From the NCBI RefSeq assembly GCF_001412595.2, contig NZ_CP012640.2, positions 806,001-870,000 on the forward strand: DNA of 64,000 nucleotides. Reading direction: 5' to 3'. The notes beneath the pieces were generated by a model. That model was not told the DNA's origin. It saw only the letters and a program-made list of their open reading frames with translations, and searched no databases. Positions 1-8,547 of the stretch are shown here, one piece after another. The DNA comes from Massilia sp. WG5. GTDB taxonomy: Bacteria; Pseudomonadota; Gammaproteobacteria; Burkholderiales; Burkholderiaceae_D. Each line of letters starts with the position of its first letter. Position 1 is the first letter of the stretch. The translations under genes and the position numbers were made by a program.

Positions 1-215
1 CCGGCCTCACCTGCCAGCGTGCGGAAAGCCAGCTCGGCCCAGGTCAGCGGGCAGACCGCGCCGGCCGCCTCCACCAGGAAGCCCCAGCCGGCCGCGGCGA
101 GATGCAGGGGCAGCCAGCAGCGCCGGCGCGCCACCAGCAGCGCGCCGAACACGACGAACAGGATGAAGCCGAGGTGCAGCAGTAGAACGGCATCGGCCAA
201 CAAGCGGTAGAGCAT
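1..215 (-). CDS. DUF2784 family membrane protein (3' part cut by window edge)
   Basis: The start is ATG at 215-213 and the frame is open to the left edge, so about 71 N-terminal residues are visible. They read as two hydrophobic helices: residues 3-26, then a segment after a short RRR turn that includes a Cys-Pro-Leu-Thr-Trp stretch. This pattern fits the small inner-membrane DUF2784 family, usually about 120-130 residues, whose function is unknown. The gene diverges from the SYLF gene, leaving under 80 bp for both promoters. The family call is from memory of the pattern and is moderately secure. Confidence 0.6.
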   Translation of the reverse strand, partial: MLYRLLADAVLLLHLGFILFVVFGALLVARRRCWLPLHLAAAGWGFLVEAAGAVCPLTWAELAFRTLAGEA

Positions 216-292
216 AGTCCCAATTGAGCGACATCAAACGCGTAGTGTCATACCCACCTATTCTGCCTATGAACCGCAGGAAGGAGAACAAC

Positions 293-1027
293 ATGCCATC
301 CAGAATCGTATTCCAGCGGACTGCCTGCCTCGGCGTCGCGGCCCTGCTGCTGTCGGGCGCCTACCCGCACGCCACGGCGCACACGCCTGCCGATCAGGAC
401 CAGCAGGCCGGGCATGCAGGCGGCAGCGATACCGCCACCCGGCGCCAGCAGGCCGCCGTCAAGCGCATCGGCGACGCGGTCGGTGTGGTCAACGCCATGC
501 TGCAGGAACCCGGCATGCAGGACCTGCTGTCGCGCGCGCGCGGCGTGTACATCGTGCCGACCTACGGACGCGCCGCGCTCGGGGTCGGCGGCGAAGGCGG
601 CTCCGGCGTGCTGATGGTGAGGCGCGCCGACGGCAACTGGGGCAACCCGGCCTTTTTCAATATCGGCGGCGTCAGCGTCGGCTTGCAGGTCGGCGTCGAG
701 GGCGGCCCGCTCGCCCTGCTGCTGATGAACCAGAAGGCGGTCGACCATTTCCGCAACAAGAACAATTTCTCGCTGAGCGCGGACGTCGGCCTGACCGTCG
801 TGAACTATACCCGCCTGGCGCAGGGCATGGCGACCGGCGACGTGGTCGCCTGGTCCGGCCACAAGGGTCTGTTCGGCAATGCCGCGACGCTGGCGATCAA
901 TGACATCCGCTACAACCAGCGCCTGAACGAAGCTTATTACGGCAAGGCAATGACGGCGCTGCAGACGATCGACAGCACCGAGAAAAATTCCCAGGCCGAT
1001 GCCCTGCGCAAAGTGCTTGGAAAGTAG
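293..1027 (+). CDS. Exported SYLF-domain (YSC84-like) lipid-binding protein
   Basis: The 244-residue product starts at ATG 293, behind a good AAGGAG site at 281-286. An in-frame upstream start at 224 has no such site. Residues 1-30 look like a Sec signal peptide with a hydrophobic core after Arg/Lys. The rest matches the SYLF/YSC84 fold: a helical lead with 'LLSRARGVYIVPT', then Gly-rich beta segments ('GVGGEGGSGVLMV', 'GGVSVGLQVG'). SYLF domains bind phosphoinositides in eukaryotes; the bacterial role, probably envelope-associated, is unsettled. A second SYLF protein, a lipoprotein, is encoded at 16387-16953. Confidence 0.85.
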   Translation: MPSRIVFQRTACLGVAALLLSGAYPHATAHTPADQDQQAGHAGGSDTATRRQQAAVKRIGDAVGVVNAMLQEPGMQDLLSRARGVYIVPTYGRAALGVGGEGGSGVLMVRRADGNWGNPAFFNIGGVSVGLQVGVEGGPLALLLMNQKAVDHFRNKNNFSLSADVGLTVVNYTRLAQGMATGDVVAWSGHKGLFGNAATLAINDIRYNQRLNEAYYGKAMTALQTIDSTEKNSQADALRKVLGK

Positions 1028-1150
1028 AAATATCCCGGCGTATAAGCACTTGGCCGGCCGCAAATGCGCATGCCGATCGTCCCGTGCGGGGATTCGCACG
1101 CGCGCGGCAATGGCGTACATTGCAGTCTTCCTGATTGAGAAGAGACCGCC

Positions 1151-2230
1151 ATGTACGCAACGAACTGGAACACCTTCGGCACCCTCGGTGCCATGGCCCT
1201 CAAGCAGATGGACCGCAGCCGCCAGGCGCGCGGCCAGATGCTGGAGCGCGCCGGCTATGGCCCGCAGCCGACCCCATCCACGATCCTGCACAGCGAGCCC
1301 GGCCTGAACCTGCGCCGCTTCGGCCCGCAGCACGCCGAAGGCCCGGCGGTACTGCTGGTGCCGGCGCCGATCAAGCGCGCCTATATCTGGGACATGGCGC
1401 CCGAAGTCAGCGTGGTGCAGCGCTGGCTGGAGCGCGGCTACCGGGTCTACCTGGCCGAATGGACGCAAGCGGACGAGACCGAATCCGACGAAGGCTTCGG
1501 CCTGGCGGGCTACGCCGACCGCCTGCTGGTCGCCTGCCGCGCCGCCATCGCAGCCGACGGCGCCACCGGCAAGCCGGCCATCGTCGGCCACTCGCTGGGC
1601 GGGATCCTGGCCGCGATCCACAGCTGCCTGTATCCGGACCAGCTGCGCGCCACCATCCTGCTGGAGTCGCCGCTGCACTTCCAGCCCGGCTCCTGCTGCT
1701 TCAACAAGCTGGTGCAGGCCACGCCCGATGCGCGCGAGATCGCCTCGACCTTCGGGCGGGTGCCCGGCGTGTTCCTGAACACCATGAGCGCGATGGCCGA
1801 GCCGCAGGCTTTCCAGTGGGAACGATGGACCGACCGCTGGCTGTCGCTGGGGGACCCGCAAGCCCTCGCGACCCACATGCGGGTCGAGCGCTGGACCCAC
1901 GACGAATTCGCGCTGCCGGGCAAGCTGTTCATCGACCTCGTCGAATCGCTCTACCGCAGGGACGAGCTGATGCAGGGCGAACTCGACATCGGCGGCCGGC
2001 AGGTCGGCCCGTCCGCCCTCAGCACGCCCCTGCTGAGCGTGGTCGACCCGCGCAGCAAGCTGATTCCGCCGGCGGCCATGCTGCCCTTCCACGAAGCGGC
2101 CGCGAGCGAGCGCAAGCAGGTGCTGCACTACGAGGGCGATGTCGGCGTCAACCTGCAGCACGTCGGGGTGCTGGTGGGCCGCAACGCCCACGCCAGGATC
2201 TGGCCGGCGGTGTTCGACTGGCTGGGCTAG
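1151..2230 (+). CDS. PHA synthase-related alpha/beta hydrolase with serine nucleophile
   Basis: The product has 359 residues and resembles the core of class III poly(3-hydroxyalkanoate) synthases: an N-terminal 'VLLVPAPIKRAYIWDM' segment, then a catalytic elbow GHSLGG with Ser148, a candidate Asp299 in 'SVVDPRSK', and His337 in 'NLQHVG'. True PhaC enzymes carry Cys in this elbow (GxCxG). The serine here argues for an esterase, depolymerase or thioesterase rather than a polymerase. No phaA, phaB, phaE or phasin gene is nearby. The substrate is unknown. Confidence 0.7.
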   Translation: MYATNWNTFGTLGAMALKQMDRSRQARGQMLERAGYGPQPTPSTILHSEPGLNLRRFGPQHAEGPAVLLVPAPIKRAYIWDMAPEVSVVQRWLERGYRVYLAEWTQADETESDEGFGLAGYADRLLVACRAAIAADGATGKPAIVGHSLGGILAAIHSCLYPDQLRATILLESPLHFQPGSCCFNKLVQATPDAREIASTFGRVPGVFLNTMSAMAEPQAFQWERWTDRWLSLGDPQALATHMRVERWTHDEFALPGKLFIDLVESLYRRDELMQGELDIGGRQVGPSALSTPLLSVVDPRSKLIPPAAMLPFHEAAASERKQVLHYEGDVGVNLQHVGVLVGRNAHARIWPAVFDWLG

Positions 2231-2232
2231 TC

Positions 2233-2976
2233 CTACAAGGGACGCAGGAACAGGCCCACCGTCAGCGCCACGCCGATGCCGACGATGGCCACCCGCAGCG
2301 CCTTCTCGTTGACCCGGTGCAGGGCCCAGGTGCCGGCCAGCCCGCCGGCGATGGCGCCGAGCGCCAGCACTGCCGCCTGCAGCCAGTGCAGCTCGGGCGA
2401 CGTGAGGAACAGGACCACCGCCGAGGCGTTCATCGCGCCCGCCAGCACGTTCTTGGTACCGCCGGCGTTGCGCGCAGACAGCCCGGCCATGGTCAGCGCC
2501 GCCATCATCAGGATGCCGATGCCGCCGCCGAAATAGCCGCCGTAGACCGCAATCACGAACTGCGCGGCGCCGGTGCTGAAGGGGCCGAGGTGCGCCGCCT
2601 TCTCGGCCGAGCCCTTGCGGAAGAAGCTGCCCCAGGTGAACAAGGCAGTGGCGAACAGCACCAGCCACGGCACCAGGCGCGCGAACACCTTGGGCGAGGT
2701 ATGCAGCAGCAGGAGGCCGCCGGCCGCGCCGCCGAGGATGCTCAGGATGAACAGCGCGCGGAAGGACAGCCCGGCCGCGCCGCTCACCAGCTTGCGGCCG
2801 GCGTAGCCCGACGCGATCTGGCCGGGAAACAGCGCCACCGTCGAGGTGATGTTCGCGGCCAGCGGCGACATCCCGGACAGGATCAGCGCCGGCAGCGTGA
2901 CGAAGGAGCCGCCCCCGGCGAGGGTGTTCTGTATGCCGGCCCAGACGCCGGCGAGGAAGATCAGCAGGAACAGCAT
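2233..2976 (-). CDS. TauE/SafE family sulfite/anion exporter
   Basis: The 247-residue polytopic membrane protein has about eight hydrophobic helices. Its N-terminal motif 'AGVWAGIQNTLAGGGSFVTLPAL' is the first TauE/SafE repeat; a related repeat with 'YGGYFGGGIGILMMAALT' follows in the second half. Family members export sulfite, sulfoacetate or other small organic anions. It starts 13 bp after the lldD stop on the same strand, so the two are probably co-transcribed. A role in moving lactate or pyruvate-like anions is possible but only inferred from that pairing. Confidence 0.85.
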   Translation of the reverse strand: MLFLLIFLAGVWAGIQNTLAGGGSFVTLPALILSGMSPLAANITSTVALFPGQIASGYAGRKLVSGAAGLSFRALFILSILGGAAGGLLLLHTSPKVFARLVPWLVLFATALFTWGSFFRKGSAEKAAHLGPFSTGAAQFVIAVYGGYFGGGIGILMMAALTMAGLSARNAGGTKNVLAGAMNASAVVLFLTSPELHWLQAAVLALGAIAGGLAGTWALHRVNEKALRVAIVGIGVALTVGLFLRPL

Positions 2977-2989
2977 CGCGTTTCCCGCC

Positions 2990-4123
2990 TCAGGCGGCGA
3001 GCACCTGCGGCCCGATCTCGCTCAGCGACTTCACGCCGGTCAGGACCATGTTCGTGCGGATGTCCTTCTCCATGATCGCCAGCAGGCGTTCGACCCCGGC
3101 CTGGCCCCCGGTCGCCAGTGCGTAGATGAAGGCGCGGCCGATCAGGACGCCGTCGGCGCCCAGCGCCAGCATGCGGAACACGTCGGTGCCGGTGCGCACG
3201 CCGCCGTCGGCGAAGATCGTCATCTTGCCCTTGACCGCGTCGGCGATCGCCGGCAGCACGCTGGCCGAGGACGGCGCGCCGTCGAGCTGGCGGCCGCCGT
3301 GGTTCGAGACCACGATGCCGTCGGCGCCGAAGGCCAGGGCGTCGCGCGCGTCTCCGGTGTCGAGGATGCCCTTCAGGACCAGCTTGCCCTTCCACTCGTC
3401 GCGGATCCACTGCAGGTCCTGCCAGCTGATGCCGGGATCGAAATTCGAACCGAGCCAGCCGATATAGTCCTCGAGGCCGGTCGCATGGCCGCGGTAGGTC
3501 GAGATGTTGCCGAGGTCGTGCGGGCGGCCGTGCAGGCCGACATCCCAGGCCCAGCGCGGATGCATCATCGCCTGCAGGATGCGGCGGCGCGGGCCGGCGT
3601 CGCCGCTCATGCCGCTGTGCAGGTCACGGTAGCGGTTGCCGGGCACCGGCATGTCGACCGTGAAGATCAGGGTCGTGGCCCCCAGTTCGCTGGCGCGGCG
3701 CATGATGTCGCGCATGAAGCCGCGGTCCTTCAGCACGTAGAGCTGGAACCAGATCGGCTTCGATGCCTTGGCCGCCACCTCTGCCAGCGAGCAGACCGAG
3801 ACCGTGGACTGGATGAAGGGGATGTTGGCGCGGCAGGCCGCCTGCGCCGCCTGGACTTCGCCGCGGCGCGCGTACATGCCGGCCAGGCCGATCGGGGCCA
3901 GCGCGATCGGCAAGGCGTGCTCCTGGCCGAACCAGTGGGTGCCGAGGTCGAGATGCTCGGAGCCGCGCAGCACGCGCTGGCGCAGCTTGACGGTCTGCAG
4001 GTCGTCGACGTTGGCGCGGAGGGTCTGTTCGGCGCCGGCGCCGCCGTCGAGGTAGTGGAACAGGAAGGGCGGCAGCTTGCGCCGCGCGGCTTCGCGGAAA
4101 TCGGTTGCGGAAGAGATGATCAT
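2990..4123 (-). CDS. lldD: FMN-dependent L-lactate dehydrogenase
   Basis: The 377-residue product follows E. coli LldD closely from the first residues ([10 protein letters not shown]). It has the (beta/alpha)8 FMN fold and the active-site motif [10 protein letters not shown] with His275 and Arg278, the same numbering as the E. coli enzyme. Related motifs are '[12 protein letters not shown]', '[14 protein letters not shown]' and the phosphate-binding '[11 protein letters not shown]'. It oxidises L-lactate to pyruvate and passes electrons to the quinone pool at the inner membrane. An in-frame ATG at 4144 would add seven residues; 4123 was chosen for agreement with the family N-terminus. A TauE/SafE exporter follows. 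Confidence 0.93.
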   Translation of the reverse strand: MIISSATDFREAARRKLPPFLFHYLDGGAGAEQTLRANVDDLQTVKLRQRVLRGSEHLDLGTHWFGQEHALPIALAPIGLAGMYARRGEVQAAQAACRANIPFIQSTVSVCSLAEVAAKASKPIWFQLYVLKDRGFMRDIMRRASELGATTLIFTVDMPVPGNRYRDLHSGMSGDAGPRRRILQAMMHPRWAWDVGLHGRPHDLGNISTYRGHATGLEDYIGWLGSNFDPGISWQDLQWIRDEWKGKLVLKGILDTGDARDALAFGADGIVVSNHGGRQLDGAPSSASVLPAIADAVKGKMTIFADGGVRTGTDVFRMLALGADGVLIGRAFIYALATGGQAGVERLLAIMEKDIRTNMVLTGVKSLSEIGPQVLAA

Positions 4124-4270
4124 GGGTCTCGGGATGCCTGCCATTGGCTGTTCTTGTCGTATTGTCCAGTGTACGACGAAATGCCCGTCATGGGCAGGCC
4201 GGGCGCTTGATTTCCGGGCCGCGATGCTATAGTGTGCCGGCCCTTTCCATTGCAGAGTAAAGACATCACG

Positions 4271-4924
4271 ATGTTCCCGGCAGTTTCCCTCGACGTGGCG
4301 GCGGCCCTGAAGACGCTCGTCCTGACCCTCGACCTGGTCGGCACCTTCGTGTTCGCCCTCAGCGGCGCGACCGCCGGCGTCAAGCGCCGGCTCGACATCT
4401 TCGGCGTGCTCGTGCTTTCTTTCGTGGCCGCGAATTCCGGCGGCATCGTGCGCGACCTGCTGATCGGCGCCCGGCCGCCCGCCGCCATCAGCGACTGGCG
4501 CTACCTGCTGGTGTCGGTGCTGGCCGGGCTGCTGATCTTCTTCTGGTATCCGAAGCTGCGCCACCTGAAAAACCCGGTGCTCGTGTTCGACGGCGCCGGC
4601 CTGGCGCTGTTCTGCGTGGCCGGCGCGCAGAAGGCCCTGGTGTTCGGCCTGGAGCCCGTCATGGCGGCCCTGCTCGGCATGCTGACCGGGGTCGGCGGCG
4701 GCGTCGCGCGCGACGTGCTGCTGTCCGAAGTGCCGGCCGTGCTGCGCGCCGAGGTGTATGCGGTGGCGGCCCTGGCCGGCGCCGCCGTGGTGGTGCTCGG
4801 CCATGTGCTGGGCCTGCCGTCCACGCCGATGGCCTGCGCCGGCGCAGCCCTGTGCTTCCTGCTGCGCATGGCGGCGATCCGCTGGGACTGGCACCTGCCG
4901 GTGGCGCGCCTGCCTCAAGAGTAA
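4271..4924 (+). CDS. Trimeric intracellular cation (TRIC)-type channel, UPF0126/YicG-like
   Basis: The 217-residue membrane protein has two homologous halves of three helices each. Each half carries a Gly-rich loop with Arg-Asp: '[10 protein letters not shown]' in the first, '[12 protein letters not shown]' in the second. This is the hallmark of prokaryotic TRIC channels (formerly UPF0126). These form trimeric K+/monovalent cation channels; in bacteria the physiological role is poorly known. The start at 4271 gives the usual family length. It diverges from lldD with about 147 bp between the start codons. Confidence 0.88.
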   Translation: MFPAVSLDVAAALKTLVLTLDLVGTFVFALSGATAGVKRRLDIFGVLVLSFVAANSGGIVRDLLIGARPPAAISDWRYLLVSVLAGLLIFFWYPKLRHLKNPVLVFDGAGLALFCVAGAQKALVFGLEPVMAALLGMLTGVGGGVARDVLLSEVPAVLRAEVYAVAALAGAAVVVLGHVLGLPSTPMACAGAALCFLLRMAAIRWDWHLPVARLPQE

Positions 4925-5294
4925 GTGCGGAGTGCGACCGCTTTTATTGACATAAGTCAGTTACCCTTGGATATCATCGGCGCATTCCGAGGGCTTGCGT
5001 CAATTCCGCGCCCGGCAAACTTGCCTTCGCCGCCCTGCTGTTTTCCTTCCTCGGCGGAGCGATCCTCGAGCGCTGGAGCGTCGGCGCCCGGGTCCGGCGC
5101 CGACGCTGATGGCCGCGCTGCCCGTGGCCTGGTGCCTGTGGACCTCGGCGGCGCTGCTGTGCATCGTCCTGTGCGGAGCGGAACTCCTCAGGGGCAGGCG
5201 CGGACGCTGAACGTGCTCGCGGGCGCGGCAAAGCGCCAGTCGACAAGGAAGCCGCGTCTCGCTGTAGAATCCGCTCTTTGCCCTCCTCGCGCCC
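4925..5294. other. Intergenic stretch with two short membrane-like reading fragments
   Basis: No convincing gene lies here. One frame ending at 5107 encodes a hydrophobic stretch ('KLAFAALLFSFLGGAILE') but has no ATG/GTG/TTG between its upstream stop and that stretch. Its stop overlaps, as TGATG, an ATG at 5109 that opens a 33-codon hydrophobic frame ending at 5210. They may be remnants of small membrane protein genes or chance GC-rich frames. Confidence 0.3.
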
Positions 5295-6686
5295 ATGAAC
5301 ACACGCCCGCCGCTGTCCGCCGCCACGCCCCCGGTTCCCGACCTGGTCCTCGGACTGGAAGACCGTCCCCCCGTCCTGGTCGGCATCCTCGCCGCCCTCC
5401 AGCACCTCCTGGCCATCATCGTCCCCATCGTCACGCCGGGCCTGCTGATCTGCCAGGCGCTGGGCGTATCGGCGCGCGACACCAACCTGATCGTCTCGAT
5501 GTCGCTGGTGGTGTCCGGGATCGCCACCTTCGTCCAGTGCCGCCGCTTCGGCCCCTTCGGCGCCGGCCTGCTGATCGTGCAGGGCACCAGCTTCAACTTC
5601 GTCGGCCCGCTGATCGCCGGCGGCAGCCTGATGGTCAAGCAGGGCACGCCGGTGGAAGCCGTGATGGCGGCGATCTTCGGCGTGGTGGTGGCCGGCTCCT
5701 TCATCGAAATGGGCGTGTCGCGCGTGCTGCCCTTCCTGAAGCGCATGATCACGCCGCTGGTCACCGGCATCGTGGTGCTGATGATCGGCCTCACCCTGAT
5801 CAAGGTCGGCCTGATCAGCATGGGCGGCGGCTTCGGCGCCATGTCGAACGGGACCTTCGCGAACGGCGAGAACCTGATGCTGTCCGGCGTGGTCCTGGCC
5901 ATCATCGTCATCCTCAACCGGGTGCCCATCGTGTGGATGCGCAGCGCCGCCATCATCATCGCGCTGGCGGTCGGCTACCTGCTGGCGGGTTCGCTGGGAC
6001 GGCTGGACTTCACCGGCATGCACCAGGCGGCCTGGTTCCAGGTCCCGCGGCCCCTGCACTTCGGCCTGAGCTTCTCGTGGTCGCTGTTCATCCCGATGAT
6101 CGTGATCTACCTGGTCACCTCGCTCGAAGCGATCGGCGACGTCACCGCGACCAGCAAGGTATCGCGCGAACCGGTCGAAGGCGAGACCTGGATGCGGCGC
6201 ATCAAGGGCGGCGTGCTGGTGAACGGCGCCAACTCCCTGCTGGCCGGCCTGCTCAACACCTTCCCCAGCTCGATCTTCGCCCAGAACAACGGCGTGATCC
6301 AGCTGACCGGCATCGCCAGCCGCCATGTCGGCATGTGGATCGCCCTGTTCCTGGTCGTGCTGGGCCTCTTCCCCAGCGTGGCCGGCGTGATCCAGGCGGT
6401 GCCGGAGCCGGTGCTGGGCGGCGCCGCCATGGTGATGTTCGGCGCGGTTGCCGCGGCCGGCATCAACATCCTGGCCAGCGTGACCCTGGACCGCCGCGCC
6501 CTCCTGATCATCGCGGTGTCGCTGGCGCTGGGCCTGGGCGTGTCGCAGGTGCCGGAATTCCTGGCCCACGTCCCGTCCGCGCTGCGCAACGTGCTGGAGT
6601 CGGGCGTGGCAACGGGCGGCATCTGCGCCGTGCTGATGAACTGGTTCCTGCCGGCCGCGCACGAAACGGGCGCCGGAACCGCCTGA
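5295..6686 (+). CDS. Nucleobase:cation symporter-2 family permease (xanthine/uracil type)
   Basis: The 463-residue permease has about 14 hydrophobic helices. The NCS2 signature regions are clear: 'GTSFNFVGPLIAGG' in the first half and 'NTFPSSIFAQNNGVIQLTGIASR' in TM10, with Gln/Asn residues typical of the xanthine-preferring branch (XanP/PbuX). 'SLEAIGDVTATS' carries the TM8 Glu that binds substrate in UraA/XanQ. It imports a purine or pyrimidine base with H+. No purine-degradation genes are adjacent. It converges on fdhD with one base between the stops. Confidence 0.9.
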   Translation: MNTRPPLSAATPPVPDLVLGLEDRPPVLVGILAALQHLLAIIVPIVTPGLLICQALGVSARDTNLIVSMSLVVSGIATFVQCRRFGPFGAGLLIVQGTSFNFVGPLIAGGSLMVKQGTPVEAVMAAIFGVVVAGSFIEMGVSRVLPFLKRMITPLVTGIVVLMIGLTLIKVGLISMGGGFGAMSNGTFANGENLMLSGVVLAIIVILNRVPIVWMRSAAIIIALAVGYLLAGSLGRLDFTGMHQAAWFQVPRPLHFGLSFSWSLFIPMIVIYLVTSLEAIGDVTATSKVSREPVEGETWMRRIKGGVLVNGANSLLAGLLNTFPSSIFAQNNGVIQLTGIASRHVGMWIALFLVVLGLFPSVAGVIQAVPEPVLGGAAMVMFGAVAAAGINILASVTLDRRALLIIAVSLALGLGVSQVPEFLAHVPSALRNVLESGVATGGICAVLMNWFLPAAHETGAGTA

Positions 6687-6687
6687 G

Positions 6688-7512
6688 CTAATCCAGGCGC
6701 AGGTGCCGGGCGTGGGCGTAGCAGACGTAGTCGCGCCCGCGCGCGAAGGCCAGCAGCGTCATGCCGGCCCGCTCGGCCAGCTCGACCGCCGCCAGCGTCG
6801 GCGCCGACATGCCGACCAGGGCCGGAACGCCCGCCATGATCGCCTTCTGCGCCATCTCGTAGCTGACCCGGCTGGTGATCAGCAGGAAGCCCTCGCCGGG
6901 CCGGACACGCGTTGCCGCCATCGCGCCGATCACCTTGTCCAGCGCGTTATGGCGGCCGACGTCCTCGCGTACGATGCGCAGGCCGCCATCGTTGCCGCAC
7001 CAGGCGGCCGCGTGGGCGGCGCCGGTCGACCGGTTCAGGGCCTGTTCGGCGCCGATCGCATCCAGGGCCCGCCGCACCGCCGCGGCATGGAAACCCTGCG
7101 CCGGCTCGAGCACCGGCAGCGGGCGTGAGACCTGCTGCAGGCTGTCCACGCCGCACAGGCCGCAGCCGGTGCGCCCGGCCAGCGAGCGGCGGCGCTCCTT
7201 CAGTGCCGTGAAGGCCGACGCCGCGATCTCGAGCTGCACGGCGATCCCCTCCTTGCCGGGCTCGACGTCGATGCCGTAACATTCCGCAGGCCGGGCGATG
7301 ATGCCTTCGCTGAGGGAAAAGCCGAGCGCGAAGTCTTCCAGGTCGGCCGGGGTCGCCATCATGACGGCATGCGAGATACCGTTGTACACGAGCGCGACCG
7401 GCACCTCGTCGATCACCATGTCCTCGACCTCGGCGAGCACGTCGTGGCGCATGCGCAGCACCCGGCGCAGGTGCGCCGGTTCCGGATTCGGCGATGTGGG
7501 GCGGCGGTCCAT
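6688..7512 (-). CDS. fdhD: Formate dehydrogenase accessory sulfurtransferase FdhD
   Basis: The 274-residue product has the FdhD loop CGLCG with Cys117 and Cys120, the 'REDVGRHNALDKVIG' motif and the C-terminal 'ITSRVSYEMAQKA' region. FdhD moves sulfur from a cysteine desulfurase (IscS) to the Mo-bis-MGD cofactor of formate dehydrogenase. No formate dehydrogenase structural gene is in this window, so the client must be elsewhere. The gene lies between a permease and the fetAB module with no evident functional link. Confidence 0.93.
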   Translation of the reverse strand: MDRRPTSPNPEPAHLRRVLRMRHDVLAEVEDMVIDEVPVALVYNGISHAVMMATPADLEDFALGFSLSEGIIARPAECYGIDVEPGKEGIAVQLEIAASAFTALKERRRSLAGRTGCGLCGVDSLQQVSRPLPVLEPAQGFHAAAVRRALDAIGAEQALNRSTGAAHAAAWCGNDGGLRIVREDVGRHNALDKVIGAMAATRVRPGEGFLLITSRVSYEMAQKAIMAGVPALVGMSAPTLAAVELAERAGMTLLAFARGRDYVCYAHARHLRLD

Positions 7513-7654
7513 GCTGCCAATCTAGCATTTCCCCCGTTTCCGGGGCGCTCGCCATTGTGCCGCCGCCAGGGCGGGAAAGAGAACGGAGCGTCGGCGCCGT
7601 GTGTGATAAAAGAGGGATTGCAGGGGTATGCCCGGTTCGTTTCAAGGAGAGAAG

Positions 7655-7915
7655 ATGCTGAAGCTGGGGAATATGGATGGCGAGCGGGTCGAGCGCCTGG
7701 GCGCGCTGGCGGCGCACGTCGTGGAACATGCGCTGGCCTCGGGACTGAGCTGGGACGAAGCCATCCTCGGCTTCGGCATCGCGGCCAAGGCCATCGCCGC
7801 CAGGGCCTCGGACCAGGGCGGCGGCAGCCTCGAACAATGCGCGGCGCTGGCCGAGCGCCGCCTGAAGTCCGGCATGGAGCAGAGCGCCGACCTGCTGCGG
7901 GCCTGGCTGCGTTGA
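7655..7915 (+). CDS. Small helical protein translationally coupled to fetA (unknown function)
   Basis: The 86-residue product starts at ATG 7655, seven bases after AAGGAGA (7644-7650 region). An in-frame ATG at 7628 lacks a ribosome site. It reads as a soluble, mostly helical acidic protein with a conserved-looking 'GLSWDEAILGFGIAAKAIA' core and a terminal 'LLRAWLR'. There is no signal peptide or cysteine motif. Its stop overlaps the TTG proposed as the fetA start, so it is the first gene of a fetA-fetB operon. I do not recognise the family. A role as adaptor or regulator of the iron-export transporter is inference from coupling only. Confidence 0.65.
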   Translation: MLKLGNMDGERVERLGALAAHVVEHALASGLSWDEAILGFGIAAKAIAARASDQGGGSLEQCAALAERRLKSGMEQSADLLRAWLR

Positions 7916-8547
7916 GCGGGCCGGTACGCGCATCGGCACGCTCATCGCCGCGCCTGGCCGTGCGCGGCCTGCGCTCGCGCTTCGGCGGGCCGTTCGACTT
8001 CGAGCTGCAGGCCGGCGAGTGCGTCGCCATCCAGGGCCCGTCCGGCGCCGGCAAGAGCGTCCTGCTGCGCATGCTGGCCGACCTCGATCCGCACGAGGGC
8101 GAGGTGCTGCTCGACGGCCAGTCCAGCGCCTCGATGCCGGCGCCGGCCTGGCGCGCCAGGGTGGTCTACCAGGCGGCCGAGGCGGCATGGTGGGAAGCCA
8201 CCGCCGGCGAGCATTTCACCGATGCGCAGCGCGATTTCGTCGACCGGACGCTGGCGGCCCTGGGCCTGTCCGCAACGCTGCTCGAGACCGAGATCGAACG
8301 CCTGTCGACCGGCGAGCGCCAGCGCCTGGCACTGCTGCGTTCGCTGGCCGCGCAGCCGCGCGTGCTGCTGCTCGACGAGCCGACCGCCGCCCTCGACCCG
8401 GCTTCCGTAAAGCGCGCCGAAGACCTGCTGGCCGCGCGCCTGGCGGAAGGCATGACGGTGCTGATCGTGACCCACTCCGTCGAGCAGGCGCAGCGCCTGG
8501 CGCAGCGCATCTTCCACCTCGAGCATGGAAAGTTGGGCACGACATGA
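7912..8547 (+). CDS. fetA: ABC transporter ATP-binding protein, FetA (YbbL) type
   Basis: The 211-residue ATPase has Walker A GPSGAGKS (residues 42-49), an LSTGERQR signature (131-138), Walker B LLLDEPTAALD (152-162) and an H-loop THS (187-189). The start is uncertain. The TTG at 7912 overlaps the preceding stop and fits coupling; later GTG codons before the first strand are possible. Its stop overlaps the start of a FetB-type permease, the pairing known for the E. coli FetAB exporter, which lowers cellular iron and raises H2O2 resistance. That function is inferred from family and partner. Confidence 0.85.
   Translation: MSGPVRASARSSPRLAVRGLRSRFGGPFDFELQAGECVAIQGPSGAGKSVLLRMLADLDPHEGEVLLDGQSSASMPAPAWRARVVYQAAEAAWWEATAGEHFTDAQRDFVDRTLAALGLSATLLETEIERLSTGERQRLALLRSLAAQPRVLLLDEPTAALDPASVKRAEDLLAARLAEGMTVLIVTHSVEQAQRLAQRIFHLEHGKLGTT

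Noticed and set aside
248..2668. 806-codon open frame on the minus strand
   Set aside because: It lies antisense to the SYLF and PhaC-like genes, has Arg/Gly/His-rich nonsense composition and no domain; it is a GC-rich shadow.
4124..4918. Upstream extension of lldD to 642 codons
   Set aside because: The LldD N-terminus begins at 4123; the extension is antisense to the TRIC-type gene.
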